From: Paragorgia papillata
Taxonomy: Eukaryota; Cnidaria; Anthozoa; Scleralcyonacea; Coralliidae
DNA length: 64,000 nt
Assembly: GCA_035771165.1 (NCBI GenBank)
Contig: JAWNZC010000285.1
Span: forward strand, 2,403,138 to 2,467,137
Direction of reading: 5' to 3'
This document shows positions 11,026 to 22,857 of the stretch, piece by piece. How positions within the stretch are numbered: position 1 is the first letter of the stretch; every line of letters begins with the position of its first letter. A model generated the notes under the pieces. It ran no database searches and was not told where the DNA came from. It was given only the letters and a program-made list of their open reading frames with translations. Made by a program: the position numbers and the translations under genes.

Positions 11026-11186
11026 GCCGTACTCGGAGGTAGTGCAATACCGAGACAACCCGTGGCCAGGGCGAAGCAAGCTTCGATCCCATGGCCGAAG
11101 CCCAAAAATCAGTTTAATATACGAGCCAGGCGTTGCCTGGCATATCAGATATTAAGCTGATAAGAACAGATACTACACTTGATCTT
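11026..11186 (-). pseudogene. U2: U2 snRNA 3' part, unit B
   Basis: It runs from AAGATCAAGTGTAGTATCTG, including the branch-site-pairing GTAGTA, through the Sm site to stem-loop IV. About 25 bp immediately past U2, including the UUCG hairpin, are deleted in this unit only. E2 separates it from its 5' end at 12995. Confidence 0.9.
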
Positions 11187-11216
11187 GTTTTGGAGTTACG
11201 CCCCTCGGGATATCAA

Positions 11217-11319
11217 GATGCCGACGGTGCAAATGGCATCCTGGATCCCACAGTGCTAGGGACGGTACCGCGGAGGTGGCTTACGCTCGCCACTCAGACA
11301 AAAGAGGATGCGACCCTCT
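11217..11319 (-). promoter_or_regulatory. E2 3'-terminal hairpin set
   Basis: Three hairpins: 11217-11240 (stem GATGCC/GGCATC, loop ATTTGCACCGTC), 11276-11293 (GTGGC/GCCAC) and 11303-11319 (AGAGG/CCTCT). Each has a counterpart in E3-E7. They probably form the signal recognised by the reverse transcriptase. Confidence 0.65.
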
Positions 11320-11438
11320 CTCCGTTGCGCCAGAAACGACAAAAATGGTCACCCAGGACCGATCTTTTCAGACCGGCCGAGGGAGTCGGAAATGGATGAA
11401 ATTAAGAAATGATCACATGAAAATGGCCAAACCTCCAC

Positions 11439-12871
11439 CTAATCCACAACAAACTTGCACTTCCGGGTATGCCGCAAAGTACAACGAGTAGCCTCCGAGT
11501 CGTCCTCACGGAAGAGGACCATCACATCCGAACCGATCTCATACTCGGGGCTATCATCCGACCTCAAAATCGCGCGGATCTCGTCCCCCCGAGCCCGGAG
11601 GTGGAGCCGCGAGGCAGGCGACATAGGAACCAAAGGATCCAAATCGTCACCAAAAATTTCGCCCTCCTCGACATAGATGAAGGAACCGGCCATTAAACGC
11701 TCATCTGGGTTTCCAACATCCCGAGGGAAATCCCGGTCCAGATCCTCACGCGACTCCACATGAAGCTCGCGAAGTTTCAGCACAGCCGGATGGTCAGAGG
11801 CCTCGGTGGCGGCGTGGGAAGCCACACCAGTCTCCATGACCTCGACAACCGTCGCCGAGTCCAGAGGTGGATCCAAAGGACCACCCGACAAAACGGCCGG
11901 CACGTTAGTGACCAAGGCTGGTTTCTTCGCAAGCGGCTCAGAGCCATTTGACGAATCCTCCATCGCCTCTACCTGGGTCCCTGGCTGGGACGAAGGGGCG
12001 GCCGTATCGGTCACGACCTTCTTCGACTTCCTCTTTCGAGTGCGCTTGCGCTTACGCTTAGGCCCCGGAGGGGCCGCGGCGTCAGCGCGGCACCGGAAGG
12101 AGGACCCGCCTTCAACTTCGTGGCAGGGACCTGTTTCTTTGGGCAGCGGCGAGACTCATGTCCAACCACTCCACAATTGAAACAGGTACGCACCTGCCCC
12201 TGGTGATAGACCAGCCCAGCATGACCGCAGATACGGACACGCGTCGGGATGGCCTCTCGCAGCTCCATCAGAATCTTTACTGTCCCGGTTCTGACGTTGC
12301 GGAACAGCACGTAGACGAGTTGACACACGACCCCATAGCGTCCGAAGAATACTTTTAATTCCTCCTCCGGAATGCCATAGGGCAAGTGCGTCACGGTGAC
12401 CCAGCTCCGCTTCTTGGTGGAATAGGGCTGGATCTTGCACGGAAACCCACGAATGATGATACCAGTTGCGATAACATCTTCCAAGAGCTCCGGTGACAAG
12501 CACCAGAGACGGAAGCGGTCAGAGCGCAAAGACTGGATCTGGGCGAAGAACTGGCTCGCAGGAGAGAAATTCTTCTCTAAAGCGTCCCAGACTTCCCCCG
12601 GCGACAGCTTCGGTTTCCCTGCCAAGGCCAACGAAGGGACGGTGACCACGGCACAGCGTTCGGGGTACGGCACTACGACCGACGCGGCTGGAAGGTCCTG
12701 AAAAGGACCACTACTGGGATTACTCCCAGCAGCACGGTTACCAACCACATCAGCCATAGTCCGCACCGGCGTAGTACTACTCGTAGAGGGCAAGGCAGTG
12801 TTACCAGTCTGTAAACTGGAGCATGGATCCACCACCTGTGCCCTATCAGCACTCGAACTCGTTGAAGCCAT
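11439..12871 (-). pseudogene. E2 ORF1, one frameshift
   Basis: Same protein as intact E5 ORF1, broken near 12090 by loss of one base in a GC-rich stretch (GCGCGGC against GCGCCGGC in E4). Before the break it has the RRM-like region (VTVTHLPYGIPEEEL) and CFNCGVVGHESRRC; after it come the acidic tail and conserved C-terminus. Without the break it would be functional by the same reasoning as E5. Confidence 0.88.
12804..12819 (-). promoter_or_regulatory. E2 conserved 5' hairpin
   Basis: Stem CCAGT/ACTGG between GGATCCATGCTC and TAACACTGCC, at the same place as 6243-6261 in E0. In this class it lies inside the upstream-extended ORF1. Confidence 0.55.
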
Positions 12872-12994
12872 ATACCACGAGAACGGTTTAGTCAGCAGGC
12901 CTGTTGGGGGTGCAAAGCGTCCTCTACCAACAGGTGATCAGCTGACAACGAGAACAGAACCAACTGACCTCCTAACAACCAACCTATTGACAAA

Positions 12995-13015
12995 GCCAAT
13001 AGGCCGAGAAGCGAT
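12995..13015 (-). pseudogene. U2: U2 snRNA 5' fragment, unit C
   Basis: Identical to the 21-nt fragment at 6347-6367, with +1 at 13015, followed by E2. Confidence 0.95.
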
Positions 13016-13126
13016 AAAGAACCATAAAAAAAATATGTTTTGCCCGAAAAGAAGCTAAAACGACGATGTGGTTGGGCTCAGGTCAGCGGACGCGCTCGAA
13101 GCGCCTGAAAAAAAAAGGAAAGAGAT

Positions 13127-13244
13127 GTCTACGACACGGGGTATTCCCAGGCGGTCACCCATCCAAGTACTAACGCCGCCCGACCGGGCTTAACTTCGGT
13201 GGTCAGACGAGAACCGGTGATTTCCCGGTGGTATGGTCGTAGAC
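13127..13244 (-). rRNA. 5S rRNA: 5S rRNA gene, unit C
   Basis: 118 nt, start GTCTACGACC; differs from unit A at a few bases (CACCGGGAAATCACCGG). T-run terminator and TATA-like box are present. Confidence 0.95.
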
Positions 13245-13405
13245 ATTCGTTGAGGTAAAAATATCGTTTTTATAGCAATTGGTCGGCGTTGTGGCACGAG
13301 AGGTCGACGACGAACATAAGAACGGTGAAATCGAATGTTCGACGAAGTTGTGTGCTCGCGTTGTGCGATGGATGAGCTCGGTTCGATTTTGATTGGTTTG
13401 TTGTA

Positions 13406-13448
13406 AGGGGACGAGCGCGAACGCAGGTCCCCACTACCAGAAATTATA

Positions 13449-13480
<32 letters not shown>

Positions 13481-13569
13481 GGAGTCAACCCAGTCGAAGT
13501 GCAATGAGAGGGCCTCATCCTGAGAGGACTTCCTTGTTGATCAAAGTACCTCTCGCGTCAGGTAAGTAT
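13406..13569 (-). ncRNA. U1: U1 snRNA, unit C
   Basis: 164 nt with intact 5' end, U1A loop and Sm site; nearly identical to unit A. Confidence 0.95.
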
Positions 13570-13881
13570 GCATCTGTATGTCGCGGAGAGCCTATAACCG
13601 GGTAGTAGGAGTCAGCGGCATGTGGTTAAAAGGCATATTTGTCGACATGTTCCGACAGCCAGACTGGCGAGTACAAAACATTACGAGAGACACGTGCTTA
13701 CCTCGGTCTTCTGACGGTGTTGTCGCCGAAGTTCGGGCAGGTTGCACGTGTGGCGCTTGACCGGTTTTCTGAATAACTGTAAAACATAAAGAAGTGTTTT
13801 AGTGGAGGCCATACACCTGAGTCGTTTATAATGTATTTCTTTTGTCATTTTTGATGGTGATGTTCTTCCCCGAAGGGAAGA

Positions 13882-14044
13882 GGGCCGTACTCGGAGGTAG
13901 TGCAATACCGAGACAACCCGTGGCCAGGGCGAAGCAAGCTTCGATCCCATGGCCGAAGCCCAAAAATCAGTTTAATGTACGAGCCAGGCGTTGCCTGGCA
14001 TATCAGATATTAAGCTGATAAGAACAGATACTACACTTGATCTT
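13882..14044 (-). pseudogene. U2: U2 snRNA 3' part, unit C
   Basis: Complete from AAGATCAAG to stem-loop IV, with the UUCG hairpin at 13865-13880 beyond it. The 5' end is 6.1 kb away at 20131, across E3. Confidence 0.93.
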
Positions 14045-14075
14045 GTTTTGAGATAACTCTCACGATTAACTACCA

Positions 14076-14176
14076 GACTCGACGGTGCAAATGAGCCCTG
14101 AAATCGTGTGAATGAGAGTTTTCCTGCGGAGGCGGCTGCGAGCCACATCGATGTTATGTGAAGGTTATGAACCTTC
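14076..14176 (-). promoter_or_regulatory. E3 3'-terminal hairpin set
   Basis: Hairpins at 14076-14097 (loop ATTTGCACCGTC), 14132-14146 and 14160-14176 (GAAGGTT/AACCTTC). A further helix, CACGAT with ATCGTG, encloses the first hairpin. The conserved upstream block is at 14322-14377. Confidence 0.65.
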
Positions 14177-14726
14177 CTCCACGCCTGAATAGACACATGG
14201 TTGTGCAAAGGGTCCACTGGGTGGCCTTATGAGACAAGATTAAAGAACCAACGAAAAAAGAGATGTTGCGATGTGACGAGCCCGCAGGCCGTGAGAAGAC
14301 TCACAATTAAAGAACCTCACCGGGTATTAGCCAAATCGGAGGTGGACCTCAGGTTTAACGTCCTTATCCGAGAAGACGAACGCCGAAACCATAAGGAATC
14401 GGCTAAAATAATTGGAGAGATCCCCATGTGGCGCCCCAAATAAATTTGGTACCACCGGCGCTATCTCTCAAGGGATAAGAAACAGTCACAAAAGGTGACC
14501 ATCCTTATCCCCGGAGGATGCTAAAAAGATTGAAAAATTGGTCTAAGGAACCCAAACCGAAGTATGGGTGATGCACTCGAACTGCCTACATGCCAACCAA
14601 GCGGTGGCAGAGGCGCCTTTAGTGTTTGGTCATTACGGAGGACGAATGCCTCTAACAGAACCCCAGCCCGGTATTCGACGGGATAGTCGAGAATTAAAAA
14701 ACATAAAAAAACGCCCAAAAGGCGTC

Positions 14727-17700
14727 CTAAGAATGCAGCTCAGCCTGGAAGGAAAGGGAACCATCCAGATGCAGAGAGCCAAACATCCCATCAGCAAGCC
14801 AAACCTCCTCAAACACTGTTTTGGAGCAATGGCGAAGCTGTGTACGTAAGAGGAACCGGAAAGAGGACTTAATCCTTTTCAACGTACCTTGGGAGTCCGG
14901 TTGAAGAGCATCGAATTTGAAGGCATTGCGCGCAACCCACACTTGGTGCCGTATAATGCCAAGAAGGGCAGAACAGCCCAGAGGAGCAGCAGAATGTTTA
15001 GCAAAGCCCAATAGAATTTCCTCTGGTTTGGGACGTTGGACACGGGGATGGACGCGATGAATCTGCGTCATCAACCAGTCAATGAACTGAATGGCAAAAG
15101 GGCAATCAACAAACAAGTGGACCAGAGTCTCGGTTCCACCACAGTGACGCTGTGTGTTTACATTCATTCCGAAACGGGCCAATCGATCTGTGGTGGGCAG
15201 AATAGCGTGGGCAATGAGCCATGAGGTGTCAAGGACCGGACGAAGAAAACGCCACAAGCCAAGACACGCCCACACATACCGCCAGTTAATGCCACGCATT
15301 CCCAGTTCAGGGTACTTGGACACGCAACGGTGTTGTTGCCGGGAGTTGTTGCCTAAAATCTGGTATACCACCTTTGCTGAAATGTCAGCAAGCGGAATAG
15401 GGTCGCCATGCGACCGAGGAATTAGCCATGCGTTAAAGGCTCGACAACCACCAATCTCGAACCACGCTAAGAGCACGAGACGATAAAACTCTGGCATTCC
15501 GCGTAATGCAGCCTCACTGACATTCTGCAAATCAAACACCCGATCAACTGGGTTGGCAAGAAAGACACGACGTAAATGATGGCCGAAAAATCTTTGCCAA
15601 TGTCGATCAATGCCCAGCAGAAAGCGCCTCACCCACAAAACATGGAGGGATGATAACTTGCGAGAGACATCAACAACCCCTAAGCCCCCATGGTCAAGAG
15701 GTTGCGTCACCAAAGTCCTGCTGAGCCATTCTCTCTTTTTAACCCACACAAATGGGAAGATCAACTTATTAATGTTCCGAATGATGTCCGGCGGAATAGG
15801 AACCACTGAACCTAAATACCAAAACGTACTTAGGCCTAACATATTTACAATTAGCGCGCGCCCCCTAAAGCTGAGCTTGCGATGCGCCCAAGAAATTAAA
15901 AGAAGCTCTAGTCGTTTGAGGAGAGGCCCCCAGTCCTCTTTACCATCATTGCCAACACGACTCCCGAGAACCTCGATATGGCTAGAAGACCAGCGAAGGG
16001 TCACAGGGAGACTAGTACGAGACTGCCACGAGCCAACCAGCAGACCATGACATTTGGTCATATTCAATTTAGCACCAGAAGCTCTCTCGTACCGACCAAA
16101 CAAACCAAAAAGAGCCAACAGCGACGCGTCCGAAGTAACCAAAGTGGACGTGTCGTCAGCATACTGGGAGAGTTTTACTCGCGAGCGACCACCAGGGGGG
16201 AAACCCAACGATGGATGACTCTGCACGTATCGCGCATGCCATGACTCTGCAACCAGAACGTACAGAAGGGGCGAAAGAGGACACCCCTGCCTGACTCCCC
16301 GAGTGACTGGAAAGGACTCCGTTAGGAACCCATTCACAATGACCGCTGACCTTACCTCGGTGTACAATAAGGCTACCCAACGACAGAAGGAGGGACCAAA
16401 CCCCATTCTGACCAAGACCTTGTTCATGTAGGCCCATTCGACACGATCGAAGGCTTTTTCCTGATCCAGGGACAAAATAGCTGCAGGAATCGCCTCGGTA
16501 TTGGCGTAAGCTACAATGTCGTGGAGAAGGCGAACGTTTTCCCCCATGAACCGCCCAGGAATGCCACAGGATTGATCGGGTGACACAACTGACGCGATGA
16601 CCACGAGGAGGCGATTTGAAAGCGCTTTGGCAGCGATCTTATAATCCGCGCACAATAACGTGATGGGACGCCATGCAGCTGTATCTAGAGGGTCACCCTT
16701 CTTGAACAGCAGCGTTATAGCTCCAGAGCGCTGGGATTTGGACAGCTTTCCACACTGGTAACAGGAATTATAGACACTAACTAAGTCCGGGCCCAATAAC
16801 CTCCAAAACCGAATGTAGAATTCTACCGGAAGACCGTCAATCCCCGGTGATTTATTGGAGGCCATCTGCTTTAGAGCCTTCTCACACTCTTCCTCCGTGA
16901 GGGCACCCTCGCACGACTCTGACTCGGTGGGAGACAACTCCCGCTCCAAACTATCCAAGAAGAACTGTTGCTCATTCTCCTCCAAAGGTTGAGAGGTGAA
17001 GAGATTAAAATAGTAATCCCTCCATACCTTAAGCATGCCCTGAGTAGAGTCGGCCACAGTACCGTCAGGACGACTAACGCCACTGATAAGGCGCTGCTGG
17101 CCGCGGACTTTCTCTTGCCGTTAAAAGTAAGCCGTAGACGCCTCACCTTCCTCCGCCCACCGAGTGTGCGCACGAACTTGTGCCCCTTTTGCCTCAGTGA
17201 GGAGTTCGGAAGCCAATTCTGCCTTCACTTCTTCTAGCAGACCAGATAGCTGTTCGCCGTTGTTGATTCGCCTTTGGACATGATATAAAGTGTCGTTCAA
17301 TGATTTAATTTTTTGCTTGTGCTCATGGGATTGCTTCCTCGAATACTAGCGAATTAAACTTTTTAGCCGCACCTTGCCGGCTTCCCACCAGGTGGAAAGA
17401 AAGTAAAACGAGTCCCGTTCGTTACGCCACTCCTCCCAAAATTCCGTGACTTCGAGACAGAAGGCCTGATCTTTGAGGTGTGACGTGTTAAATTTCCATA
17501 ACCCTTTGCCGCGATCGACACCCGATGGCAGGTCAATCTCCAAGAAAACATAGGAGTGGTCAGATCGAAAGAAAGGGAAAATCTCCACGGAACGAACAAA
17601 CCCCAAATACCGCAGTGGTAACCAGATCATATCAATCCGGGAACCTTGAGCGCCATTTGGTCTCCGCCACGTGAAATCAGCCACACCCGGGTGCCTGGCA

Positions 17701-18266
17701 CGCCAGACGTCCCAAAGGTCACAGGATGACATAAGATTCCGGAGGGTGGGAGACCAGTTATAAGCCCACGCCGAAGCAGGGTTACACCCAAAACGATCCA
17801 CGTAAGGATCTACCACTGTATTAAAATCTCCGCATAAAAACACGGGAATATCCGGATCGATAAACTGGTAGATAGATTCGAAAAATATACTACCGTCGTT
17901 TTTGTTGTTTGGACCGTACAAACAAATGACTTGGAAGTTATGGTTGCTGCAGCTGAATTCCACGCCAACCAAACGACCAGAATTATCCTTCCAACTACCA
18001 ACAACTTCCAACCCGGGTTTAAAAAGGATAGCGACACCGCAGCTACGAGCAGTACCAGGGGACGACACAGCTTTATATTTGAATTTATTATTAATATTTA
18101 AATTATTCGGGGAGAACCAATCCTGGAGTTCCAGATCCGAAATGGAATGAGTCTCCTGAAGGCACACTATATCTGGCCCAAAACAATTGAGCCACTCCAC
18201 CAACATTTGGCGATGGGGCAGGGAACGAAGACCCTGCACGTTCAGCGTTAAAATACTTAAAGCCAT
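14727..18266 (-). pseudogene. E3 ORF2: APE endonuclease / reverse transcriptase, two nonsense codons
   Basis: 1,180 codons in one frame, with TAG at 17346-17348 (Gln in E1) and TAA at 17121-17123. APE motifs: LTLNVQGLR, CLQETHS, CGDFNTVVD, RIDMIWLP, FRSDHSYV. RT motifs: LDQEKAFDRVEW, VRQGCPLSPLLY, QYADDTSTLV. The C-terminal zinc motif is HCGGTETLVHLFVDCP. The second half (from 17057) is open for 776 codons. Apart from the two stops this is the best-preserved complete ORF2 here and a good family reference. The ATG at 18266 is chosen because ALSILTLNVQGL starts all family members. Confidence 0.92.
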
Positions 18267-18276
18267 TAAGGCAAAA

Positions 18277-19649
18277 TTAAACAAGCCCGGACGAGCCATC
18301 ATTGGCTACGCGGGGAACAAGGTCCAAGTTTTCAGGGGTGTCATCACGAAGATTACCCGAAGCGGTCAACAGCGAAGTGCCGATACCACCCTAGCAAGGC
18401 GGTGACGAGACCGTGAACGATCTCCCCGACTAGTAGTCAGTGACTGAGACCGACCAATCCTAAGATCAGTCCCAGCCAAGGAAGGTCGCGTTCGCACCTG
18501 CCCTGGTGGAACGTCGGAGCCAGTCGAACTTGGCGTACTTCTCCTAGTAGGGTCCCGACTAGGCCGACGCCCTTTCCCAACCGTTGTCCAGGCAGACGCG
18601 TCAGGTTTTTTAAAAGGCGAGTCGCCTGTAGCCTGAATTACGGAGGCAGTTTGTACGCCATCCGGAGGGGGGACCACCCGAAGAGTCGGCGGGTGAATCA
18701 CCTGGCTTGTGGAAGCCATCCTATCCGGGGAACCCCGGTTCTGCTCCTCCACAGAAGGAGCCACATGACTAGTGTCACTCGTACTGGGAACACTATCCCT
18801 GGGAAGCCCAGCTTCCCCATCAATTGCAGGGCCATGAACCTCAGTAGTGTCCATGCCCAAACCCTCGGGTGGAGGAGGGTCAACGTCCGAAGGCCCATCC
18901 GACGCAGGTGGATTGGGCCCAGTAACAATGGTCGTAGTAACCCGACCAGGAGAATCAGGGTTCAAGGGAACCCGAACTTCAACATTGACAACATTGTCCA
19001 TACCCACCCCACCACCAGCGGGTGGGGGAGGGTGGACATCAGAAGGCCCCTCGGTTGTTGGAGGGTCAGGACGAGCCTCGTTGGCGTGTCGATCCCCTGC
19101 CGGCTGTTGGAGCCGAGGGCACTGCCGACTGGCATGGCCAGTCTGCCCGCAACGAAAGCATGTGCGAGGCTGACCAGAATAAAAAATTAAGGCCCAATGA
19201 CCGGCAATCCGCACCTGGGACGGAATGTCCCGGTCGATCTTCATCAATACGGAGCGTGTACCAGTGTACACCTCCCGATACTTCTCCATCTTAGTATTGG
19301 AGATAGTGCCGTATGGACTCAATACCCGCTCAATGGCAGCCATAGGGATACCATAGGGGAGTCGCACAACCGACACCCAACGTTTGGCAGAAATGGGCTG
19401 GAACTCTACAGGATGGCCCCGAAAATTTAGCCCTTCATGGATAGCGTTCTGCATCATGACAGACGAAACAAAGCACACACGTGCCTTGTTCGGCCCAATC
19501 ATCTGGACACATTCAAACACGCGGCCCAGATGCGTAATTTGAGCCGCAAAATCGTCGAGAACACCGTTACCAGTGACCCGAGGACCGGAAGCAACTGCAA
19601 GATCCGGTAATAAGGCAATGGCCGTCCGATTGGTGTGCGGAATAGCCAT
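18277..19649 (-). pseudogene. E3 ORF1: RRM-like and CCHC protein, late frameshift
   Basis: Start at the ATG at 19649 (MAIPHTNRT), equivalent to the E6 start. Open to 18366, then the conserved C-terminal motif LLTASGNL shared with E6 and E7 continues in another frame and ends at 18277, so a frameshift lies near 18375. The RRM-like part (VSVVRLPYGIPMAAIERVL) is followed by CFRCGQTGHASRQC. The rest is Pro-rich and basic. Probable role: RNA-binding chaperone of the element RNP. Confidence 0.87.
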
Positions 19650-19830
19650 TGCACACACTTAGTTCAATTACTATATTTTTTATATAGAACACACACTGAA
19701 AAAAAAGTGACTTATCCTGAAGTAGGAGACTACTTCCAAAGCCACCAAGCCAGGTACCAGGAGATACCACACACGGGCAAGACCAACAAGCCCACGGCCA
19801 GGCGCGCCCAAGGGACGACCAGCCAGAAAA

Positions 19831-19970
19831 GCACCAAACGGGGTGCCGGAACCAACCACCGGAGGACGAGACACCAAACAGGGTGCCGGAACCAACCGCT
19901 GGAGGACGAGACACCAAACAGGGTGTCGGAACCAACCACTGGAAGACGAGACACCAAACAGGGTGTCGGA
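19831..19970 (-). repeat. 40-bp tandem repeat of hairpins in the E3 5' UTR
   Basis: About 3.5 copies of a 40-bp unit, each with one hairpin: 19831-19846, 19871-19886, 19910-19927, 19950-19967. Loop CTGTTT is constant in three; stems vary but stay paired. Related hairpins occur singly in E0, E6 and E7. Confidence 0.75.
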
Positions 19971-20051
19971 AGAACAGCCAACCACCAAAGCACGGTCTTG
20001 TGCTTCCAAAGAACGGCGTTGTATAACTCGTAGTACTGTGTAGCAGTGTTA

Positions 20052-20068
20052 AGAGAGTAGCACTCTCT
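20052..20068 (-). promoter_or_regulatory. E3 conserved 5' hairpin
   Basis: Stem AGAGAG/CTCTCT flanked by GTGGATCCATGCT and TAACACTGC, equivalent to 6243-6261. Confidence 0.55.
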
Positions 20069-20130
20069 AGCATGGATCCACCACAGTCACAGCGATCGCT
20101 AAGACCAACACGGAACTATTCGACTATAAA

Positions 20131-20151
20131 GCCAATAGGCCGAGAAGCGAT
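20131..20151 (-). pseudogene. U2: U2 snRNA 5' fragment, unit D
   Basis: Same 21 nt with +1 at 20151, interrupted by E3. Confidence 0.95.
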
Positions 20152-20262
20152 AAAGAACCATAAAAAAAAAATGTTTTGCCCGAAAAGAAGCTAAAACGAC
20201 GATGTGGTTGGGCTCAGGTCAGCGGACGCGCTCGAAGCGCCTGAAAAAATAAGGAAAGAGAT

Positions 20263-20380
20263 GTCTACGACACGGGGTATTCCCAGGCGGTCACCCATCC
20301 AAGTACTAACGCCGCCCGACCGGGCTTAACTTCGGTGGTCAGACGAGAACCGGTGATTTCCCGGTGGTATGGTCGTAGGC
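20263..20380 (-). rRNA. 5S rRNA: 5S rRNA gene, unit D
   Basis: 118 nt, starts GCCTACGACC. Its downstream T-run is interrupted after six T by one A, so termination may be a little weaker. Confidence 0.95.
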
Positions 20381-20541
20381 ATTCGTTGAGGTAAAAATAT
20401 CGTTTTTATAGCAATTGGTCGGCGTTGTGGCACGAGAGGTCGACGACGAACATAAGAACGGTGAAATCGAATGTTCGACGAAGTTGTGTGCTCGCGTTGT
20501 GCGATGGATGAGCTCGGTTCGATTTTGATTGGTTTGTTGTA

Positions 20542-20584
20542 AGGGGACGAGCGCGAACGCAGGTGCCCACTACCAGAAATTATA

Positions 20585-20616
<32 letters not shown>

Positions 20617-20705
20617 GGAGTCAACCCAGTCGAAGTGCAATAAGAGGGCCTCATCCTGAGAGGACTTCCTTGTTGATCAATGTACCTCTCGCGTCAGGTA
20701 AGTAT
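20542..20705 (-). ncRNA. U1: U1 snRNA, unit D
   Basis: 164 nt. Two visible substitutions against unit C: ACATTG for ACTTTG in stem-loop I, and one base in the 3' hairpin (GGGCACC for GGGGACC). Likely functional. Confidence 0.94.
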
Positions 20706-21016
20706 GCATCTGTATGTCGCGAGAGCCTATAACCGGGTAGTAGGAGTCAGCGGCATGTGGTTAAAAGGCATATTTGTCGACATGTTCCGACAGCCAGACT
20801 GGCGAGTACAAAACATTACGAGAGACACGTGCTTACCTCGGTCTTCCGACGGTGTTGTCGCCGAAGTTCGGGCAGGTTGCACGTGTGGCGCTTGACCGGT
20901 TTTCTGAATAACTGTAAAACATAAAGAAGTGTTTTAGTGGAGGCCATACACCTGAGTCGATTATAATGTATTTCTTTTGTAATTTTTGATGGTGATGTTC
21001 TTCCCCGAAGGGAAGA

Positions 21017-21163
21017 GGGCCGTACTCGGAGGTAGTGCAATACCGAGACAACCCGTGGCCAGGGCGAAGCAAGCATCGATCCCATGGCCGAAGCCCAAAA
21101 ATCAGTTTAATATACGAGCCAGGCGTTGCCTGGCATATCAGATATTAAGCTGATAAGAACAGA
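21017..21163 (-). pseudogene. U2: U2 snRNA 3' part, unit D, cut by a second insert
   Basis: From stem-loop IV up to CTGTTCTTATC, then an unrelated AT-rich insert begins at 21164. The UUCG hairpin is at 21000-21015. Confidence 0.92.
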
Positions 21164-22857
21164 AAGGATTTTTATTACAAATTAAAGAAACATACAAGTG
21201 ATGGGACTAATTAAGTACCTTAGCGATAACAGATAGTGCCGTCAATGGTGGATTACAGGTAATAAAATACATCAAAATTAAAGAAATCAATAATAACTAA
21301 AGTTTGTACTTGGGATCAAGGATTATCTAATTAGAAGAAAAGTTTAAGATATTAAAGTGCATAGATTGGCCGGAGATAGATAAAAGTTCATAAGCAGCAG
21401 CAGCAAGAGACTCGAGAAGGTCCTCTACCTTTTCAACAAAAGTGGAATAAGATTGAAAGTCATCAAAAAACCTATTATAATTAGAGTCAGTAAGTTTATA
21501 ACTAGCAAAGTCTTTCGCGGCGGTCATAATATCTTCTTCATTTAGACTTAAAATCGATTTAGCAATATCATTGAAGAAGTCATCAATCAAATTACTTTCA
21601 GTGTTAACACATTCCAAAAGGTGAACATCGATTAGATGAGAGGAGATGACAGAATCCTTGCATAAGCGACAAGTGCCAGGAATGTTCATAAGGTGGGCAT
21701 CAATGTCTGAATGAATAAGTCCATTAGAATCAATAGGAAGAGGAGACGGAGTTTGTAGGAAAATGTTATTGGCAATGTCAACATCAGATTCGGATAAAAC
21801 ATCGGAATTGTGGACAGTAGTAGAAATAGCAGTCGAAACAGGAGAAGACACTGGTGAAGACGAATTAATAATTGTTGACGAATTTGAAATTGACGAAGTA
21901 GCAAGGTCATGATGAAGGTCGTCTTGAATGACACCAGATTCAGGGGGAGACAGGACCGAATTTGAAAATTTTCTTGGTAAATCAATAGAAACTTTCGATG
22001 AATCAGATGACGGAGATTTGGGAGAAGCCGGTTCAGGAACAAAAACATCATGATTGCGAATAATACGCCGCGGAGAAGCGAATTTAGGTTTCGGCAGTGG
22101 CGAGATGTTATGACGCCAATTATTATCGGAGCTATGGCAACCTGATCTAGAATTAAAACTTTGATAGCCAGAATCTTGATTTTTAGGCAATGAACCAACT
22201 TTAGGCGTAGAAAACGATGAGAAATCATGCGAAGACAAAGACTGAGGTTGATTAGGTTTAGATAACTGCCAGTCAAGGCGAAGCGAAATTTTGCTCGAAG
22301 AAGAAGCCGTCGACCAAGATGGTTGTCGAAGGTCATACTGTCTGAGAGAATTTAATATGTGACTTGGAAGTAAATCACGAAACAAACGACCACCAGATAA
22401 ACGAGGATTAGTAGACCAATCAATCTTGAGTTTAAGTAATTTAGATGAGACTGAAACATCTCAAGAAACGATATCAGAAATCGGACATCCTTCCAATAAT
22501 GTCACCAGTTGAAAAGGAAGCGGGAAATTCGAATGACCAACATATAGATTCGGATCAGACTGTTTGAACGGCGGGCTAGCAGGAGTCGGTAAAAGACCAG
22601 GCGAAGAAGAAATGTTAAAGGGCCTTGAATAAACCATTAGGAACAACGAAGACACGTAAATAATAGCAACAAGTCAAAGTAAGCTTCTCAAACTAATGGC
22701 GGACCAAACCAAATAAACCAGACGAAATTGCAAATGCGAGTAACGTTAAAGAAACACAAAGCAATACACTTTAGGTAACTCTCTTGCTTGAAGAAACAAT
22801 TTAGAGACAGAATAAGCACAAATACAAGAGAGAGGGACTTATTGGAAAGACCAAGTT
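21164..22857 (-). mobile_element. Insert X: unidentified 1.7-kb AT-rich insertion in U2
   Basis: Base composition and sequence differ sharply from the U2 elements. It is flanked by TATTAAGCTGA plus ~10 similar bases on both sides (21143-21163 and 22860-22880, about 16 of 21 matching), which looks like an old target duplication. The minus-strand 3' end has AATAAA about 13 nt before the junction and no long A tail. It could be a retrocopied transcript or a short non-autonomous element; I do not recognise it. Confidence 0.65.
21327..22655 (-). pseudogene. Insert X protein, Ser/Asn-rich, unknown
   Basis: One frame from 22655 to 21327, 443 codons, with an in-frame TGA at 22461-22463. The downstream 352 codons alone could be translated. 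The protein is rich in Ser, Asn, Asp and Pro. Near residue 230 of the 352-aa part it has CRLCKDSVISSHLIDVHLLEC, a CX2C...H...H...C pattern that may bind zinc. The last ~90 residues look helical. No RT, endonuclease or transposase motif is visible. I do not recognise it; a gag-like or ORF1-like protein is possible. Confidence 0.55.

Larger units (their letters stand above)
11187..12994 (-). mobile_element. E2: 1.8-kb ORF1-only U2-inserted element
   Basis: Both U2 junctions are present (12994/12995 and 11186/11187), so the copy is end to end. It contains a short 5' UTR, ORF1 and a ~250-bp 3' UTR but no endonuclease or RT. E4 and E5 have the same size and layout, so it is a discrete class rather than one random deletion. 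Confidence 0.88.
14045..20130 (-). mobile_element. E3: full-length U2-inserted non-LTR element
   Basis: 6,086 bp with both junctions precise: U2 nt 1-21 at 20131-20151 and AAGATCAAG at 14036-14044. Order: 5' UTR with hairpin repeats, ORF1, ORF2, 686-bp 3' UTR with no poly(A) tail. No long target duplication is visible. Two nonsense codons in ORF2 make it inactive unless read through. Confidence 0.93.
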
